DNA of 6,237 nucleotides from Chloroflexota bacterium (lineage in GTDB: Bacteria; Chloroflexota; Anaerolineae; UBA7937; JACPPX01). The notes below the pieces were generated by a model. The model was given only the letters and a program-made list of their open reading frames with translations. It was not told the DNA's origin and searched no databases. The stretch lies in the NCBI GenBank assembly GCA_016196905.1, contig JACPWV010000190.1, forward strand, positions 1 through 6,237, written 5' to 3'. How positions within the stretch are numbered: position 1 is the first letter of the stretch; each line of letters opens with the position of its first letter. Positions 1 to 5,899 of this stretch are shown in pieces. Made by a program: the position numbers and the translations under genes.

Positions 1-36
1 GCTTTAGCTTCCCAGGGCTAGCCAGGACAGCAGGGT

Positions 37-963
37 TCAGGCCCTCTTTTCGCTGGGCGTGGCGTTCAATGTCTGAAGGAGCCGGATCCAATCCTCCACG
101 CTCAAGTCCTGGGCTCGGCTCCGCTCCGAGAGGCCTGCCTGGCGCAGCGCCGCCTCGATCTCCTGGCTCGATCGGCCCGTGCCCTGGGCCAAGGCGTTGC
201 GCAGGTATTTTCGGCGTTGGGAGTAACCCGCTCGCACCATCTCGAAAAATCGTTCGCGCTCGCCATGCCCCAAGGGGGGTATCCTCGTGTCGAGGCGGAG
301 CACCGCCGACTCCACCCCGGGGGATGGCCAGAAGGCCCCGCGCGGCACGCGGGCTACCAAGCGAGGCCGGCTGAAGAACTGCACACTGACCGCCAACAGG
401 CTCATCTGTCCAGGGCCCGCCACGATGCGCTGGGCTACCTCGCGCTGGACGGTCACCACCATCCGCTCGGGCGAAGGGATAGATTCGAGCAGGTGCCGCA
501 GAAGGTGGGAGGTCAAATAATATGGCAGGTTCGCGACGACTTGATATCGCTCGGTCCCGATCCTGGCCGCGCGCAGGAGGGAACCGGGATCGACTTTTAG
601 AATGTCGCCTTCGATCAGGTGAACGTTGGATAGATCGGCTAGCGTTTGGCGCAAAATGGGCATGAGCCGTGTATCGATCTCCACGGCGATGACGCTGCCG
701 GCTCGCTGGGCTAGGGCACGCGTGAGTGTCCCCAGGCCCGGCCCCACCTCGAGGACGACATCCCCCGGCTCGAGTTCGGCCGCCTCGACCAGGGAACGGA
801 TCAGCGCCGCGCTGGTGGCAAAATTCTGCCCCAAGCTTTTCTTGGGTCGAAGGCCAAAGCGGGCCAGGGTGCGTCGCGGGGAGAGGAGGAGACTGGGATT
901 GTTCGGTCGGATGCCGGGGGTCATGACCTGGTCGGGGTGCTGGGCAGGTGAGAGCGAGCTCAT
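37..963 (-). CDS. rsmA: 16S rRNA (adenine(1518)-N6/adenine(1519)-N6)-dimethyltransferase RsmA (KsgA)
   Basis: Dimethylates the two adjacent adenines in the helix-45 loop of 16S rRNA from S-adenosylmethionine, a late cytoplasmic step and checkpoint of 30S assembly. The 308-residue product is slightly longer than the usual 260-290 because of a variable N-terminus. Visible motifs are KKSLGQNF (residues 41-48), the SAM-binding motif I LEVGPGLGTLT (71-81), VEID (94-97), the catalytic motif IV NLPYYLTS (145-152), FWPSPGVESAVLRL (211-224) and the C-terminal rRNA-binding YSQRRKYLRNAL (247-258). The ATG at 963 is preferred because it overlaps the stop of the upstream YabE-like gene as ATGA, with GGAG just before it; an ATG at 924 (M14) is the alternative. 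The frame stays open to 1500, but that extension antiparallels nothing known and only shadows the YabE-like gene in another frame. Translation is probably coupled to the upstream gene. No terminator is visible in 1-36, so the operon may continue off the left edge. Confidence 0.95.
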   Translation of the reverse strand: MSSLSPAQHPDQVMTPGIRPNNPSLLLSPRRTLARFGLRPKKSLGQNFATSAALIRSLVEAAELEPGDVVLEVGPGLGTLTRALAQRAGSVIAVEIDTRLMPILRQTLADLSNVHLIEGDILKVDPGSLLRAARIGTERYQVVANLPYYLTSHLLRHLLESIPSPERMVVTVQREVAQRIVAGPGQMSLLAVSVQFFSRPRLVARVPRGAFWPSPGVESAVLRLDTRIPPLGHGERERFFEMVRAGYSQRRKYLRNALAQGTGRSSQEIEAALRQAGLSERSRAQDLSVEDWIRLLQTLNATPSEKRA

Positions 964-2453
964 CGCTCCGCCGGCCAGGCGGGGACGACCCAGGGAATCT
1001 GTTCGGGTGGGGGGACTGGTTCCAGGAGGTACACATCCACCCAGCGCCGCCACAGGACCAGCTTGTCCTCGTCGTAGGCCAGATCGATGCGGCGGCCCTT
1101 GATCGCCCCGCCGGTATCCGCCGCCAGAGCCGTGCCGTAGCCGGGCACATAGACCAGACTCCCCAGACGGATGGCGCGCGGATCCACCGCCACCACGCCC
1201 CGGGTGGCGCGAATCCCGGTGCGGGTAATGCCGTAGGCAGGGTGAGTGCGCGACTTTCCCGAAGTGGCCGCGGTGTAGGAAGTGGCCAGCATGCGCAGAT
1301 GCCGCCAGTAGCGCAGGGGGCCCTGAGGCGTGGCCAGTTCGCGGATCGCAATCCGGGTACCATAGGCCATCACTCTCGGCGTGGGCTCCTGAACCACCCA
1401 CTCCTGCTCCACCATGCGGCGGGCCTCCTCTCCATCCTCGTAAACGACGCGCACCAGGCGGCGTCGCAGGCCCTCGGCGCCGGCTTGCAGCGTTTGCCAC
1501 TGATCCAGCTCCGTCTCGGGGTTAGGGACCCAGCGCGTCTCGAAAGGGATGGCTCTCTCCTCCACCACGAAGCGCTCTGAGACGCGCACCACGCGAATGC
1601 TCATCTGGGCTGAGAGGGGTGTGTCTAGGGAGGGCAACGTGTAGTCTTTCCCCCGCAGGGCGATCCCCTCCTGGGCTAGCGCATCGGCCACCCTGTCGCC
1701 CACCACCCGCACCGGCACGCGACGACCATCGGCTTGAAGAGTCAAGGGAACGCCCCGCTCGATGAAGACGCGCAGGCCCGGGGCGATAGGTGTCTGCAGG
1801 CTCGGTCGAACCTGATCGCCGGCGAAGAGGTATACACCCTCCTGCCACAGCGCCTGCCCTAGCGTGGGGGCCAAGCTGTCGAAAGTCACCGGGATCCCCT
1901 CTTCGATCACTTGCACGGGGATGGAGCGACGGACCGTCAAGCGTAGCGGTCGCGCTTCACCGTCCCGAGGGAGGGGTGACTCGGAGGCCACCTCCTCATC
2001 CTGCAGAAACAGGCGATCCCTAGGCCCGATGATAATGTCTGCCTCGCGCAGGGCCTCCCCGACGCTACGCGCGTGGGTCTCCAGCCGGCGGGTCCGCCCG
2101 CCCAGCTCGAGCAGGATGGGCTGTCCTCGCTGCACGGTTATGGTCATTCCGTTTCGGAGAGCGGTGCTTCGATGGGGGAGCACGATGTCCACGGGACCCA
2201 AAGTGAGGCCTTGTTCTTCCAACAAGGCGCCCACCGTAGTTTGGTGGGTGCGCAAACCAACCCGGTGTCCATCGAGCAACAAAGTCACCGGGACCTGTGT
2301 GGCGCTGTAGCCCCAGGTCATCGCCAGTGCGATGGTAGCGGCCAGGGATAGTAGCAGGAAGCCCGGCTGGAGCCGCAGGCCGGTGACGGGCGGGACCAGC
2401 TCCGCCACCGCGGCTGGGGTCTCAAGCCCAGCTAGGGTGGTTTGGGAACTCAA
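960..2453 (-). CDS. YabE-like cell-wall protein: TM anchor, four DUF348 repeats, G5 domain, C-terminal 3D domain
   Basis: Predicted membrane-anchored envelope protein of 497 residues acting on or binding peptidoglycan. An N-terminal cytoplasmic stretch is followed by one hydrophobic segment (about 30-50). Then come four DUF348-like units of about 55-65 residues (roughly 53-110, 111-177, 178-234, 235-290), each with a beta pair and a helix of the TVGALLEEQG / SVGEALREAD / TLGQALWQEG / RVADALAQEG type. A G5 domain follows (about 291-366), then a 3D domain (about 385-477) with its three hallmark aspartates: D424 (AVDP), D446 (ADTGGAIKG) and D457 (RIDLAY). 3D domains are double-psi beta-barrels related to MltA-type lytic transglycosylases, so muralytic activity is likely but inferred. 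RpfB has the same DUF348-G5 stalk with a different catalytic domain. The start is TTG with GAGG seven bases upstream; no ATG or GTG lies between the upstream in-frame stop and this TTG. The stop overlaps the rsmA start. The Pro-rich tail (479-497) is of unknown role. Confidence 0.9.
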   Translation of the reverse strand: MSSQTTLAGLETPAAVAELVPPVTGLRLQPGFLLLSLAATIALAMTWGYSATQVPVTLLLDGHRVGLRTHQTTVGALLEEQGLTLGPVDIVLPHRSTALRNGMTITVQRGQPILLELGGRTRRLETHARSVGEALREADIIIGPRDRLFLQDEEVASESPLPRDGEARPLRLTVRRSIPVQVIEEGIPVTFDSLAPTLGQALWQEGVYLFAGDQVRPSLQTPIAPGLRVFIERGVPLTLQADGRRVPVRVVGDRVADALAQEGIALRGKDYTLPSLDTPLSAQMSIRVVRVSERFVVEERAIPFETRWVPNPETELDQWQTLQAGAEGLRRRLVRVVYEDGEEARRMVEQEWVVQEPTPRVMAYGTRIAIRELATPQGPLRYWRHLRMLATSYTAATSGKSRTHPAYGITRTGIRATRGVVAVDPRAIRLGSLVYVPGYGTALAADTGGAIKGRRIDLAYDEDKLVLWRRWVDVYLLEPVPPPEQIPWVVPAWPAER

Positions 2454-2460
2454 TGCTGAG

Positions 2461-2464
2461 CCTC
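2461..2464 (-). promoter_or_regulatory. Shine-Dalgarno GAGG deciding a TTG start
   Basis: GAGG lies 7 bases before the TTG at 2453-2451. It is the only reasonable ribosome-binding site between the in-frame TGA near 2502 and the first conserved residues of the YabE-like protein, and so supports the non-ATG start. A GTG at residue 16 is a weaker alternative and would leave the membrane segment intact. Confidence 0.6.
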
Positions 2465-2530
2465 GACCCGCATGAGTCGATTCTTTACGTGCGCTGCAGG
2501 GTCAGCCTGGATAAGCCCCTCCATCTTCCC

Positions 2531-2560
2531 AAGACAAGAAGTCCCCAACCAGCGGGACTC
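2531..2560 (-). terminator. Intrinsic terminator of the SRP RNA
   Basis: On the minus strand a 6-bp stem AGTCCC/GGGACT (2559-2554 with 2545-2540) encloses an 8-base loop. It is followed by the pyrimidine tail TTCTTGTCTT (2540-2531). It starts about 7 bases after the predicted SRP RNA 3' end. The U-tract is interrupted, so some readthrough into the YabE-like gene is possible; no convincing separate promoter for that gene was found in 2454-2530. Confidence 0.6.
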
Positions 2561-2566
2561 CGAGAT

Positions 2567-2838
2567 GAGGTCGTGCACCCTCTGTCGATCCACCGTGCGC
2601 GGCATACCGAGACCTGGTAGCTCCAGTCAGGTGCCCCTGCGGCGCCCAGGTGGCACTACTTACCGTTGCTTCCTTCCGGACCTGGCGGGGTTCGTAGGCA
2701 CCCGCCGCGCAGGACCCAACCTTCATGGCCCCGTGATCGCGGCAGGTCCCGAGCAGGCGGACCTCGAGAGGGAATTCGACCCCGCTATAGCGGATTGCGG
2801 GTGCAGGGCACCGCTAGCTCCCCGTCTAGCACGACCTC
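2567..2838 (-). ncRNA. ffs: Signal recognition particle RNA, large bacterial type with Alu domain (scRNA/6S-like SRP RNA)
   Basis: RNA core of the SRP, which binds Ffh and targets nascent membrane and secreted proteins to FtsY/SecYEG. The Ffh M-domain site CAGGTCCGGAAGGAAGCAAC (2684-2665) carries the GGAA tetraloop (2677-2674) and the flanking symmetric loop. It is preceded by GGGTCCTGCGC and followed by GCCGCAGGG, as in Bacillus scRNA. The 5' part matches a Gram-positive Alu domain: GTGCTAG, AGCGGTGCCCTG (2815-2804), GCAATCCGCT and TCGAATTCCC. Near the 3' end is ATCGACAGAGGGTGCACG. The ends are fixed by a perfect 10-bp terminal helix, GAGGTCGTGC (2838-2829) with GCACGACCTC (2576-2567). The resulting 272 nt is close to the roughly 270 nt of B. 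subtilis scRNA, a comparison made from memory. A promoter ends exactly upstream and a terminator follows. Open frames across this stretch are spurious. Confidence 0.96.
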
Positions 2839-2843
2839 GCCTT

Positions 2844-2872
2844 ATGCTACTCAAAAGCCGTCCGAATGTCAA
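2844..2872 (-). promoter_or_regulatory. Sigma-70-type promoter of the SRP RNA
   Basis: Minus strand: a perfect -35 TTGACA (2872-2867), a 17-base spacer and -10 TAGCAT (2849-2844). The -10 matches the consensus at four positions, including the key T1, A2 and T6. The predicted transcription start, 6 bases after the -10, falls on G2838, the same base chosen independently as the first base of the terminal RNA helix. Confidence 0.8.
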
Positions 2873-2896
2873 CGCTCAATTTCTTATGTCGAATGT

Positions 2897-2962
2897 ATCG
2901 ATCTTACGATTTTATGGTGGCTTGCCGAAGCATCATCGATGGGGCCGGATCGATTTATCGAT
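2897..2962. repeat. Cluster of four ATCGAT palindromes
   Basis: ATCGAT occurs at 2897-2902, 2935-2940, 2949-2954 and 2957-2962, four copies in 66 bases. The cluster is between the stop of the membrane-protein gene and the -35 of the SRP promoter. The spacing is not uniform, and no function is assigned; it could be chance, a binding-site array or part of the adjacent hairpin. Confidence 0.4.
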
Positions 2963-2999
2963 TCGACCACTACCGCGATAGACCTTGGTCGAAGATCGA
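2958..2999. other. Imperfect inverted repeat downstream of the membrane-protein gene
   Basis: TTCGACCA (2962-2969) and TGGTCGAA (2986-2993) form a perfect 8-bp stem around a 16-base loop. The outer TCGA (2958-2961) pairs with TCGA (2996-2999) across a 2-base bulge. Its position 33 bases after the stop of the upstream gene suggests an mRNA 3' hairpin, but there is no U-tract, so an intrinsic terminator is not supported. Confidence 0.4.
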
Positions 3000-3031
3000 C
3001 TCTTCTACCGATTCCGTTCTCGGGAATGGGG

Positions 3032-4009
3032 CTACGATCGCGAGACGGGGGTTGGCCGCATCGCGTGCCTGAGGGAGAGTTGCAGCGTGCCCAGGCTAGC
3101 CACGCTGGTCAGCAAAGGGATCAATAACACGCTGATCCAGGGCGCGATGCCCAGGGCCAGGATGAGCGCGCCCCAGCGCGCATCGCGGGCGACCAGGAGG
3201 ATCAGGGCGGGGGCGAAGAAGAGGAGATCCTGGACTTGAAAGTAGGGGGTGAGCAGCACCCCCCAGGCCCAGGCCGCGGCGAAGTTTATCTCGTTGGAGG
3301 GACGCTTCCACAACCATAGGCCAAGGAGTGCCAGCCCGACCCCCCACAAGGGAACCTTGATCTCCACGGGCAGGATGGACAAGGGGGAATAGCCGTCCTG
3401 GAAGAACCACTGCTGCCAATAATCCGACCCGGGCACACCGCTGGCCAGGGTGAGGATGGCGAAGCCTACCAAGCCGCCGCCGACCAGCGCCGCTTCGCGC
3501 CAGCGGCGCAGCCGCCACACCTCGATGCCGAGCCAAAGCAGGAAGCCCAATATCAGGTGGGGCTTGAGCAGGGTCAGGGCGAAGGGGAGCAGAGCCAGGC
3601 TGTATTGATTGCCCTGGCGCCACCAGCGATAGCCCAGCGCAGCGCCGAAGAGCATCCAAGGGGTGAAGTTGCCCACCCACAGCGTGTAGAGGGAGACGGG
3701 CCACACCAGGAGCCAGACCGCGCCCTCCCGCAAAGCCGTGGCGGCTAACAAGGCCGCGCTAGATAGCATGAAGATGGCGAAGGCGATCTCGGGCGGCAAC
3801 GTGCCCAGGGGCGCTAGCAGGGCGGCTATCCAGCCGGGGTAGGCATAGCTGGGCGTGGGGCGGAAGTGCTGGAGGAAATCGTACCCCTTGTCGGGGTGGC
3901 TCAGGACCAGAAAAAGGCCTAAAAAGCCGAGGTACGCTCCCCAGATCGCCGCGCGAACGACCCAACTCGGGACTCGCTGCGTCTTCCGCAAGAGCGAGGT
4001 GAATACCAT
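3032..4009 (-). CDS. Polytopic membrane protein, GT-C fold, GT87/DUF2029-like glycosyltransferase (probable)
   Basis: A 325-residue integral membrane protein with about ten hydrophobic segments (for example 19-37, 75-92, 97-113, 136-160, 173-190, 220-234, 243-256, 262-275, 279-303). It resembles the GT87/DUF2029 group, which transfers sugars from polyprenyl-phosphate donors on the outer face of the membrane (PimE-like). Supporting pieces are an acidic first loop, PDKGYDFLQH (39-48), with D40/D44 as candidate catalytic acids; YPGW (57-60) in the place of the family's usual YPP; a GN-type turn (WVGNFTPW, 111-118); LLKPHLIL (147-154); and a late TPYFQVQDLLFF (254-265). At 325 residues it is shorter than the typical 380-430, and the usual N-terminal loop is reduced, so activity is uncertain. 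The start is the ATG at 4009 with only a weak SD (GAGTAGG). It has no partner glycan genes next to it. The substrate cannot be read from the sequence. Confidence 0.75.
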   Translation of the reverse strand: MVFTSLLRKTQRVPSWVVRAAIWGAYLGFLGLFLVLSHPDKGYDFLQHFRPTPSYAYPGWIAALLAPLGTLPPEIAFAIFMLSSAALLAATALREGAVWLLVWPVSLYTLWVGNFTPWMLFGAALGYRWWRQGNQYSLALLPFALTLLKPHLILGFLLWLGIEVWRLRRWREAALVGGGLVGFAILTLASGVPGSDYWQQWFFQDGYSPLSILPVEIKVPLWGVGLALLGLWLWKRPSNEINFAAAWAWGVLLTPYFQVQDLLFFAPALILLVARDARWGALILALGIAPWISVLLIPLLTSVASLGTLQLSLRHAMRPTPVSRS

Positions 4010-4054
4010 TTCAGGGCCTACTCAGGCTGCCACGTCCGTCGGCTTCGCTGGGGA

Positions 4055-4064
4055 TTTTCGAAAA
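4055..4064 (-). other. TTTTCGAAAA palindrome at the tRNA 3' trailer
   Basis: A 10-bp perfect palindrome begins two bases after the tRNA discriminator base. Its first half supplies a TTTT run (4064-4061) on the transcribed strand that could help end the tRNA transcript. It is too short to be called a real terminator. Confidence 0.25.
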
Positions 4065-4066
4065 GG

Positions 4067-4153
4067 CGGAGGGGGCGGGATTTGAACCCGCGATCCCTTT
4101 CGGGACACACGCTCTCCAGGCGTGCGCACTAGACCAGGCTATGCGACCCCTCC
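4067..4153 (-). tRNA. trnS: tRNA-Ser(GGA)
   Basis: An 87-base class II tRNA decoding UCC/UCU. The acceptor stem GGAGGGG (4153-4147) pairs with CCCCTCC (4074-4068), with discriminator G4067 as in other tRNA-Ser. The anticodon stem CACGC/GCGTG carries loop CTGGAGA with anticodon GGA at 4117-4115. The long variable arm has a CCC-GAAA-GGG hairpin, and the T arm is GCGGG-TTCAAAT-CCCGC. CCA is not encoded (the next bases are CCT), so it must be added enzymatically. Confidence 0.96.
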
Positions 4154-4167
4154 AAGCTCAGCCATAA

Positions 4168-4176
4168 ATTTTACCA
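4168..4176 (-). promoter_or_regulatory. Extended -10 promoter of tRNA-Ser
   Basis: Minus strand TGG-TAAAAT (4176-4168) is an extended -10 (TGnTAnnnT). It would start transcription near 4161, about 8 bases before the tRNA 5' end. No good -35 is seen at the right spacing, which fits an extended -10 type. A small hairpin, GACGA-TTT-TCGTC (4182-4194), sits just upstream. Confidence 0.6.
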
Positions 4177-4244
4177 AACTTGACGATTTTCGTCTAAGGA
4201 TAAAGTTTCACCGCCATATCATTAAGTGGTCAGCATAGCGATTG

Positions 4245-4643
4245 TTAGGTGTCTTTTGAAAATTTGAGCGCAACGGAGTTAATGCAATAGCGTAAATGGG
4301 TTGGTTCCGGTCCATCATCAAATACATGCCCCAGATGGGCATCACAGCGGCTGCACAGAACCTCTATGCGCATCATCCCGTAGCTCGTGTCAGTTTCAGT
4401 TCGGATGTTTTCTGGCGCGATCGGCGCCCAAAAGCTTGGCCAGCCTGTGCGAGAATCAAACTTGGTGTCGGAGCTAAACAAGTCATTTCCACAACAGACA
4501 CACTTGTATATTCCCTTTTCTTTCAAGTCGTAGTACTCGCCTGTGAAAGGTCTTTCCGTCCCTTTTCTTCTGGTGATCCAGAATTGCTCAGGCGTGAGTT
4601 CTCGCTGCCACTCTTCATCGGTCTTAACAATTTTGTGATTCAT
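4245..4643 (-). CDS. msrB: Peptide-methionine (R)-S-oxide reductase MsrB
   Basis: Cytoplasmic repair enzyme that reduces the R epimer of methionine sulfoxide in proteins, normally recycled by thioredoxin. It is 132 residues, a complete single-domain MsrB. The zinc site is C48/C51 (CVCC) and C97/C100 (CSRC). The family signature includes [11 protein letters not shown] (62-72) and [12 protein letters not shown] (101-112). The catalytic cysteine is C120 in RYCINSVAL (118-126). The position before GWPSF, where many MsrBs carry the resolving cysteine (GCGWPSF), is T66, so recycling may use another cysteine such as the extra C50 or go directly through a reductant. The frame extends to an ATG at 4658, but AGGAG (4653-4649) lies five bases before the ATG at 4643, making 4643 the real start. 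Codon use is AT-richer (AGA, ATA, GGA, AAA) than in rsmA or the beta-helix gene, hinting at a different history. No msrA is nearby. Confidence 0.95.
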   Translation of the reverse strand: MNHKIVKTDEEWQRELTPEQFWITRRKGTERPFTGEYYDLKEKGIYKCVCCGNDLFSSDTKFDSRTGWPSFWAPIAPENIRTETDTSYGMMRIEVLCSRCDAHLGHVFDDGPEPTHLRYCINSVALKFSKDT

Positions 4644-4679
4644 TGCCGCTCCTCTCATCCCACTAAGAACCCATCTCTA

Positions 4680-4707
4680 ATGATACATGAGGTCGATACT
4701 GGCTCAA
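4680..4707 (-). promoter_or_regulatory. Promoter of msrB
   Basis: Minus strand: -35 TTGAGC (4707-4702), a 16-base spacer and -10 TATCAT (4685-4680), five of six consensus bases. The predicted start near 4673 gives a leader of about 30 bases with the AGGAG site. An inverted repeat CTGGCT/AGCCAG (4699-4704 and 4725-4730) overlaps the -35 and could be an operator, but this is speculative. Confidence 0.55.
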
Positions 4708-4802
4708 AGCAGTTTTTCACCTGTAGCCAGCAAAGCGATAGAGAGATTTGGTCCGCAATGCGAAGCGGAGTGGGAATCAGAGCGAGAAGAGCCAATCGAT
4801 CA

Positions 4803-4830
4803 TGAAGGCCCGGCTTCCGCCGGGCCTTCA
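4803..4830 (-). terminator. Strong hairpin at the 3' end of the beta-helix gene
   Basis: A perfect 12-bp GC-rich stem (TGAAGGCCCGGC, 4803-4814, with its complement 4819-4830) closed on the minus strand by a GGAA (GNRA) tetraloop. It begins 20 bases after the stop codon at 4850. The following bases contain only a short, broken T-run, so termination may be factor-assisted; it may also protect the 3' end of the mRNA. Confidence 0.7.
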
Positions 4831-4849
4831 AATGCCATCAGAGTCAGCC

Positions 4850-5899
4850 CTAATCGTCCGGGCAGGTCGAGGGCGGCAGGTTCGGGATGTTGGTGACGCT
4901 GTAGCAGATCCTCTCGAACCGGTTGCGGGGCCCCATGCGAGCCGTCGCCGGAGAGATGATCACCCGCTCAAACGGGTTGCACGGATTGTCCCAGAAGCCG
5001 TCTCCGCCGCTAGCGATATCCATGGCCACGTTCCCGTGGGCCGACACGTCGTGGATGAAGTTGTCGTGCGCCCCGTTCACCAGGCGGATGCCGCCCTGGG
5101 TATCCGTGACGAGCCCGGTTGGCCCGCCTCGTCCTACCGCGCAAATGGAACCGCTAGCATTGGCCTCGCTGAACCCGATGTCGACGTTGTAAGTATCCCT
5201 GCCGTCGAGGAGCATGGCGGTGGTGTCCTCAGCCGAGGTGATCAGCCAACGAACAATCACGTCATGGGTATTGTGCAGCCAGAGGCCGCGGCGCTCGTCG
5301 TAGGTGAAGTCATTGCAGAAGGTTTCACAGCCGGCTCCGATCTCGATGAAGGACGAGTTCTCGGCATGGAAGCCGTTCATCATCGACTTCAGCTTGCTAT
5401 CGACGATCGAGATGTGCGACGAGGACTCGACCAGCACCCCGTCCCCATTCATCCGGTTGACCTCGATGCCATCCAGGGCGATGTTGGCCGAGGAAGTGAG
5501 CCGGACGCCGATCCCCGCACTGTTCGCCACCACGTTCTCGATAGTAGTCGGGTTAGTCACTTCGACCAGCCAGACTACGGGATGGGTCGGATCCGTGTCA
5601 TTGTACTCCACCACGATCCCAGCCACATTGAAGAATTTGGTTACGCGGCCTCTCGAGTTGTCCACCTTCAACGCCCAGCCGCCAGAGCTGGGAGCCGTGA
5701 TCTTCCACGGACCGATCACGAACGGGTCCGCCGCGGTGCCCGATCCGCTCGCGACACACGCGCAGCTTACAAAGTCGCTATCGGACGTGATCGTGATGGC
5801 CGCATGGGGCGGCGGGGAGGCCGCCTGCGCCACGGTGCTAACTGCGAGAATCATGAGAGTTACGATGAGAAGCAAGCCTACTCTTCGCGAGCTATGCAT
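4850..5899 (-). CDS. Secreted right-handed parallel beta-helix repeat protein
   Basis: A 349-residue exported protein of unknown substrate. A Sec signal peptide is clear: SSRR (3-6), a hydrophobic core 8-22 and a VAQA-A cleavage site near 26/27. The mature start carries SGSGTAADPFVIGPWKI (51-67), a stretch often seen at the head of NosD/pectate-lyase-like beta-helix surface proteins. Coils of about 22-25 residues follow from about 85 to 300, with repeated G-[IV]-x-[LV] strands and Asn/Ser turns (GIGVRLTSSANI, GDGVLVESSSHI, NGFHAENSSFI, GLWLHNTHDVI, GIRLVNGAHDNF). Eight cysteines remain after cleavage (46, 48, 191, 195, 253, 307, 332, 346), enough for up to four disulfides. No catalytic signature of a polysaccharide lyase is evident, so binding or structural roles are equally likely. 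The start ATG at 5899 has a strong purine-rich SD, GGGAGGGGG (5915-5907), 7 bases upstream. A hairpin terminates it. No anchor or sorting motif is seen at the C-terminus. Confidence 0.85.
   Translation of the reverse strand: MHSSRRVGLLLIVTLMILAVSTVAQAASPPPHAAITITSDSDFVSCACVASGSGTAADPFVIGPWKITAPSSGGWALKVDNSRGRVTKFFNVAGIVVEYNDTDPTHPVVWLVEVTNPTTIENVVANSAGIGVRLTSSANIALDGIEVNRMNGDGVLVESSSHISIVDSKLKSMMNGFHAENSSFIEIGAGCETFCNDFTYDERRGLWLHNTHDVIVRWLITSAEDTTAMLLDGRDTYNVDIGFSEANASGSICAVGRGGPTGLVTDTQGGIRLVNGAHDNFIHDVSAHGNVAMDIASGGDGFWDNPCNPFERVIISPATARMGPRNRFERICYSVTNIPNLPPSTCPDD

Noticed and set aside
964..1500. A 179-codon upstream extension of the rsmA frame
   Set aside because: It is Gly/Arg/Pro/His-rich, low in complexity and lies wholly inside the YabE-like gene in another frame; the ATGA overlap at 963 gives a natural start.
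948..1580. Plus-strand ORFs across the YabE-like gene and rsmA
   Set aside because: They are shadows: composition typical of antisense frames in GC-rich genes, with no recognisable family.
2502..2726. 74-codon minus-strand ORF and overlapping plus-strand ORFs across 2472-3239
   Set aside because: They cross the SRP RNA and its promoter; their products have no family features and no ribosome-binding sites.
4067..4153. tRNA-Ser as an integration site of a mobile element
   Set aside because: No integrase and no repeat of the tRNA 3' end was found elsewhere in the window.
4182..4208. Hairpin GACGA-TTT-TCGTC as an msrB terminator
   Set aside because: It has a 5-bp stem with no T-run on the minus strand and lies inside the tRNA promoter region; too weak to call.
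4296..4805. 169-codon plus-strand ORF opposite msrB
   Set aside because: It is antisense to a gene with every MsrB motif intact and runs through the msrB promoter.
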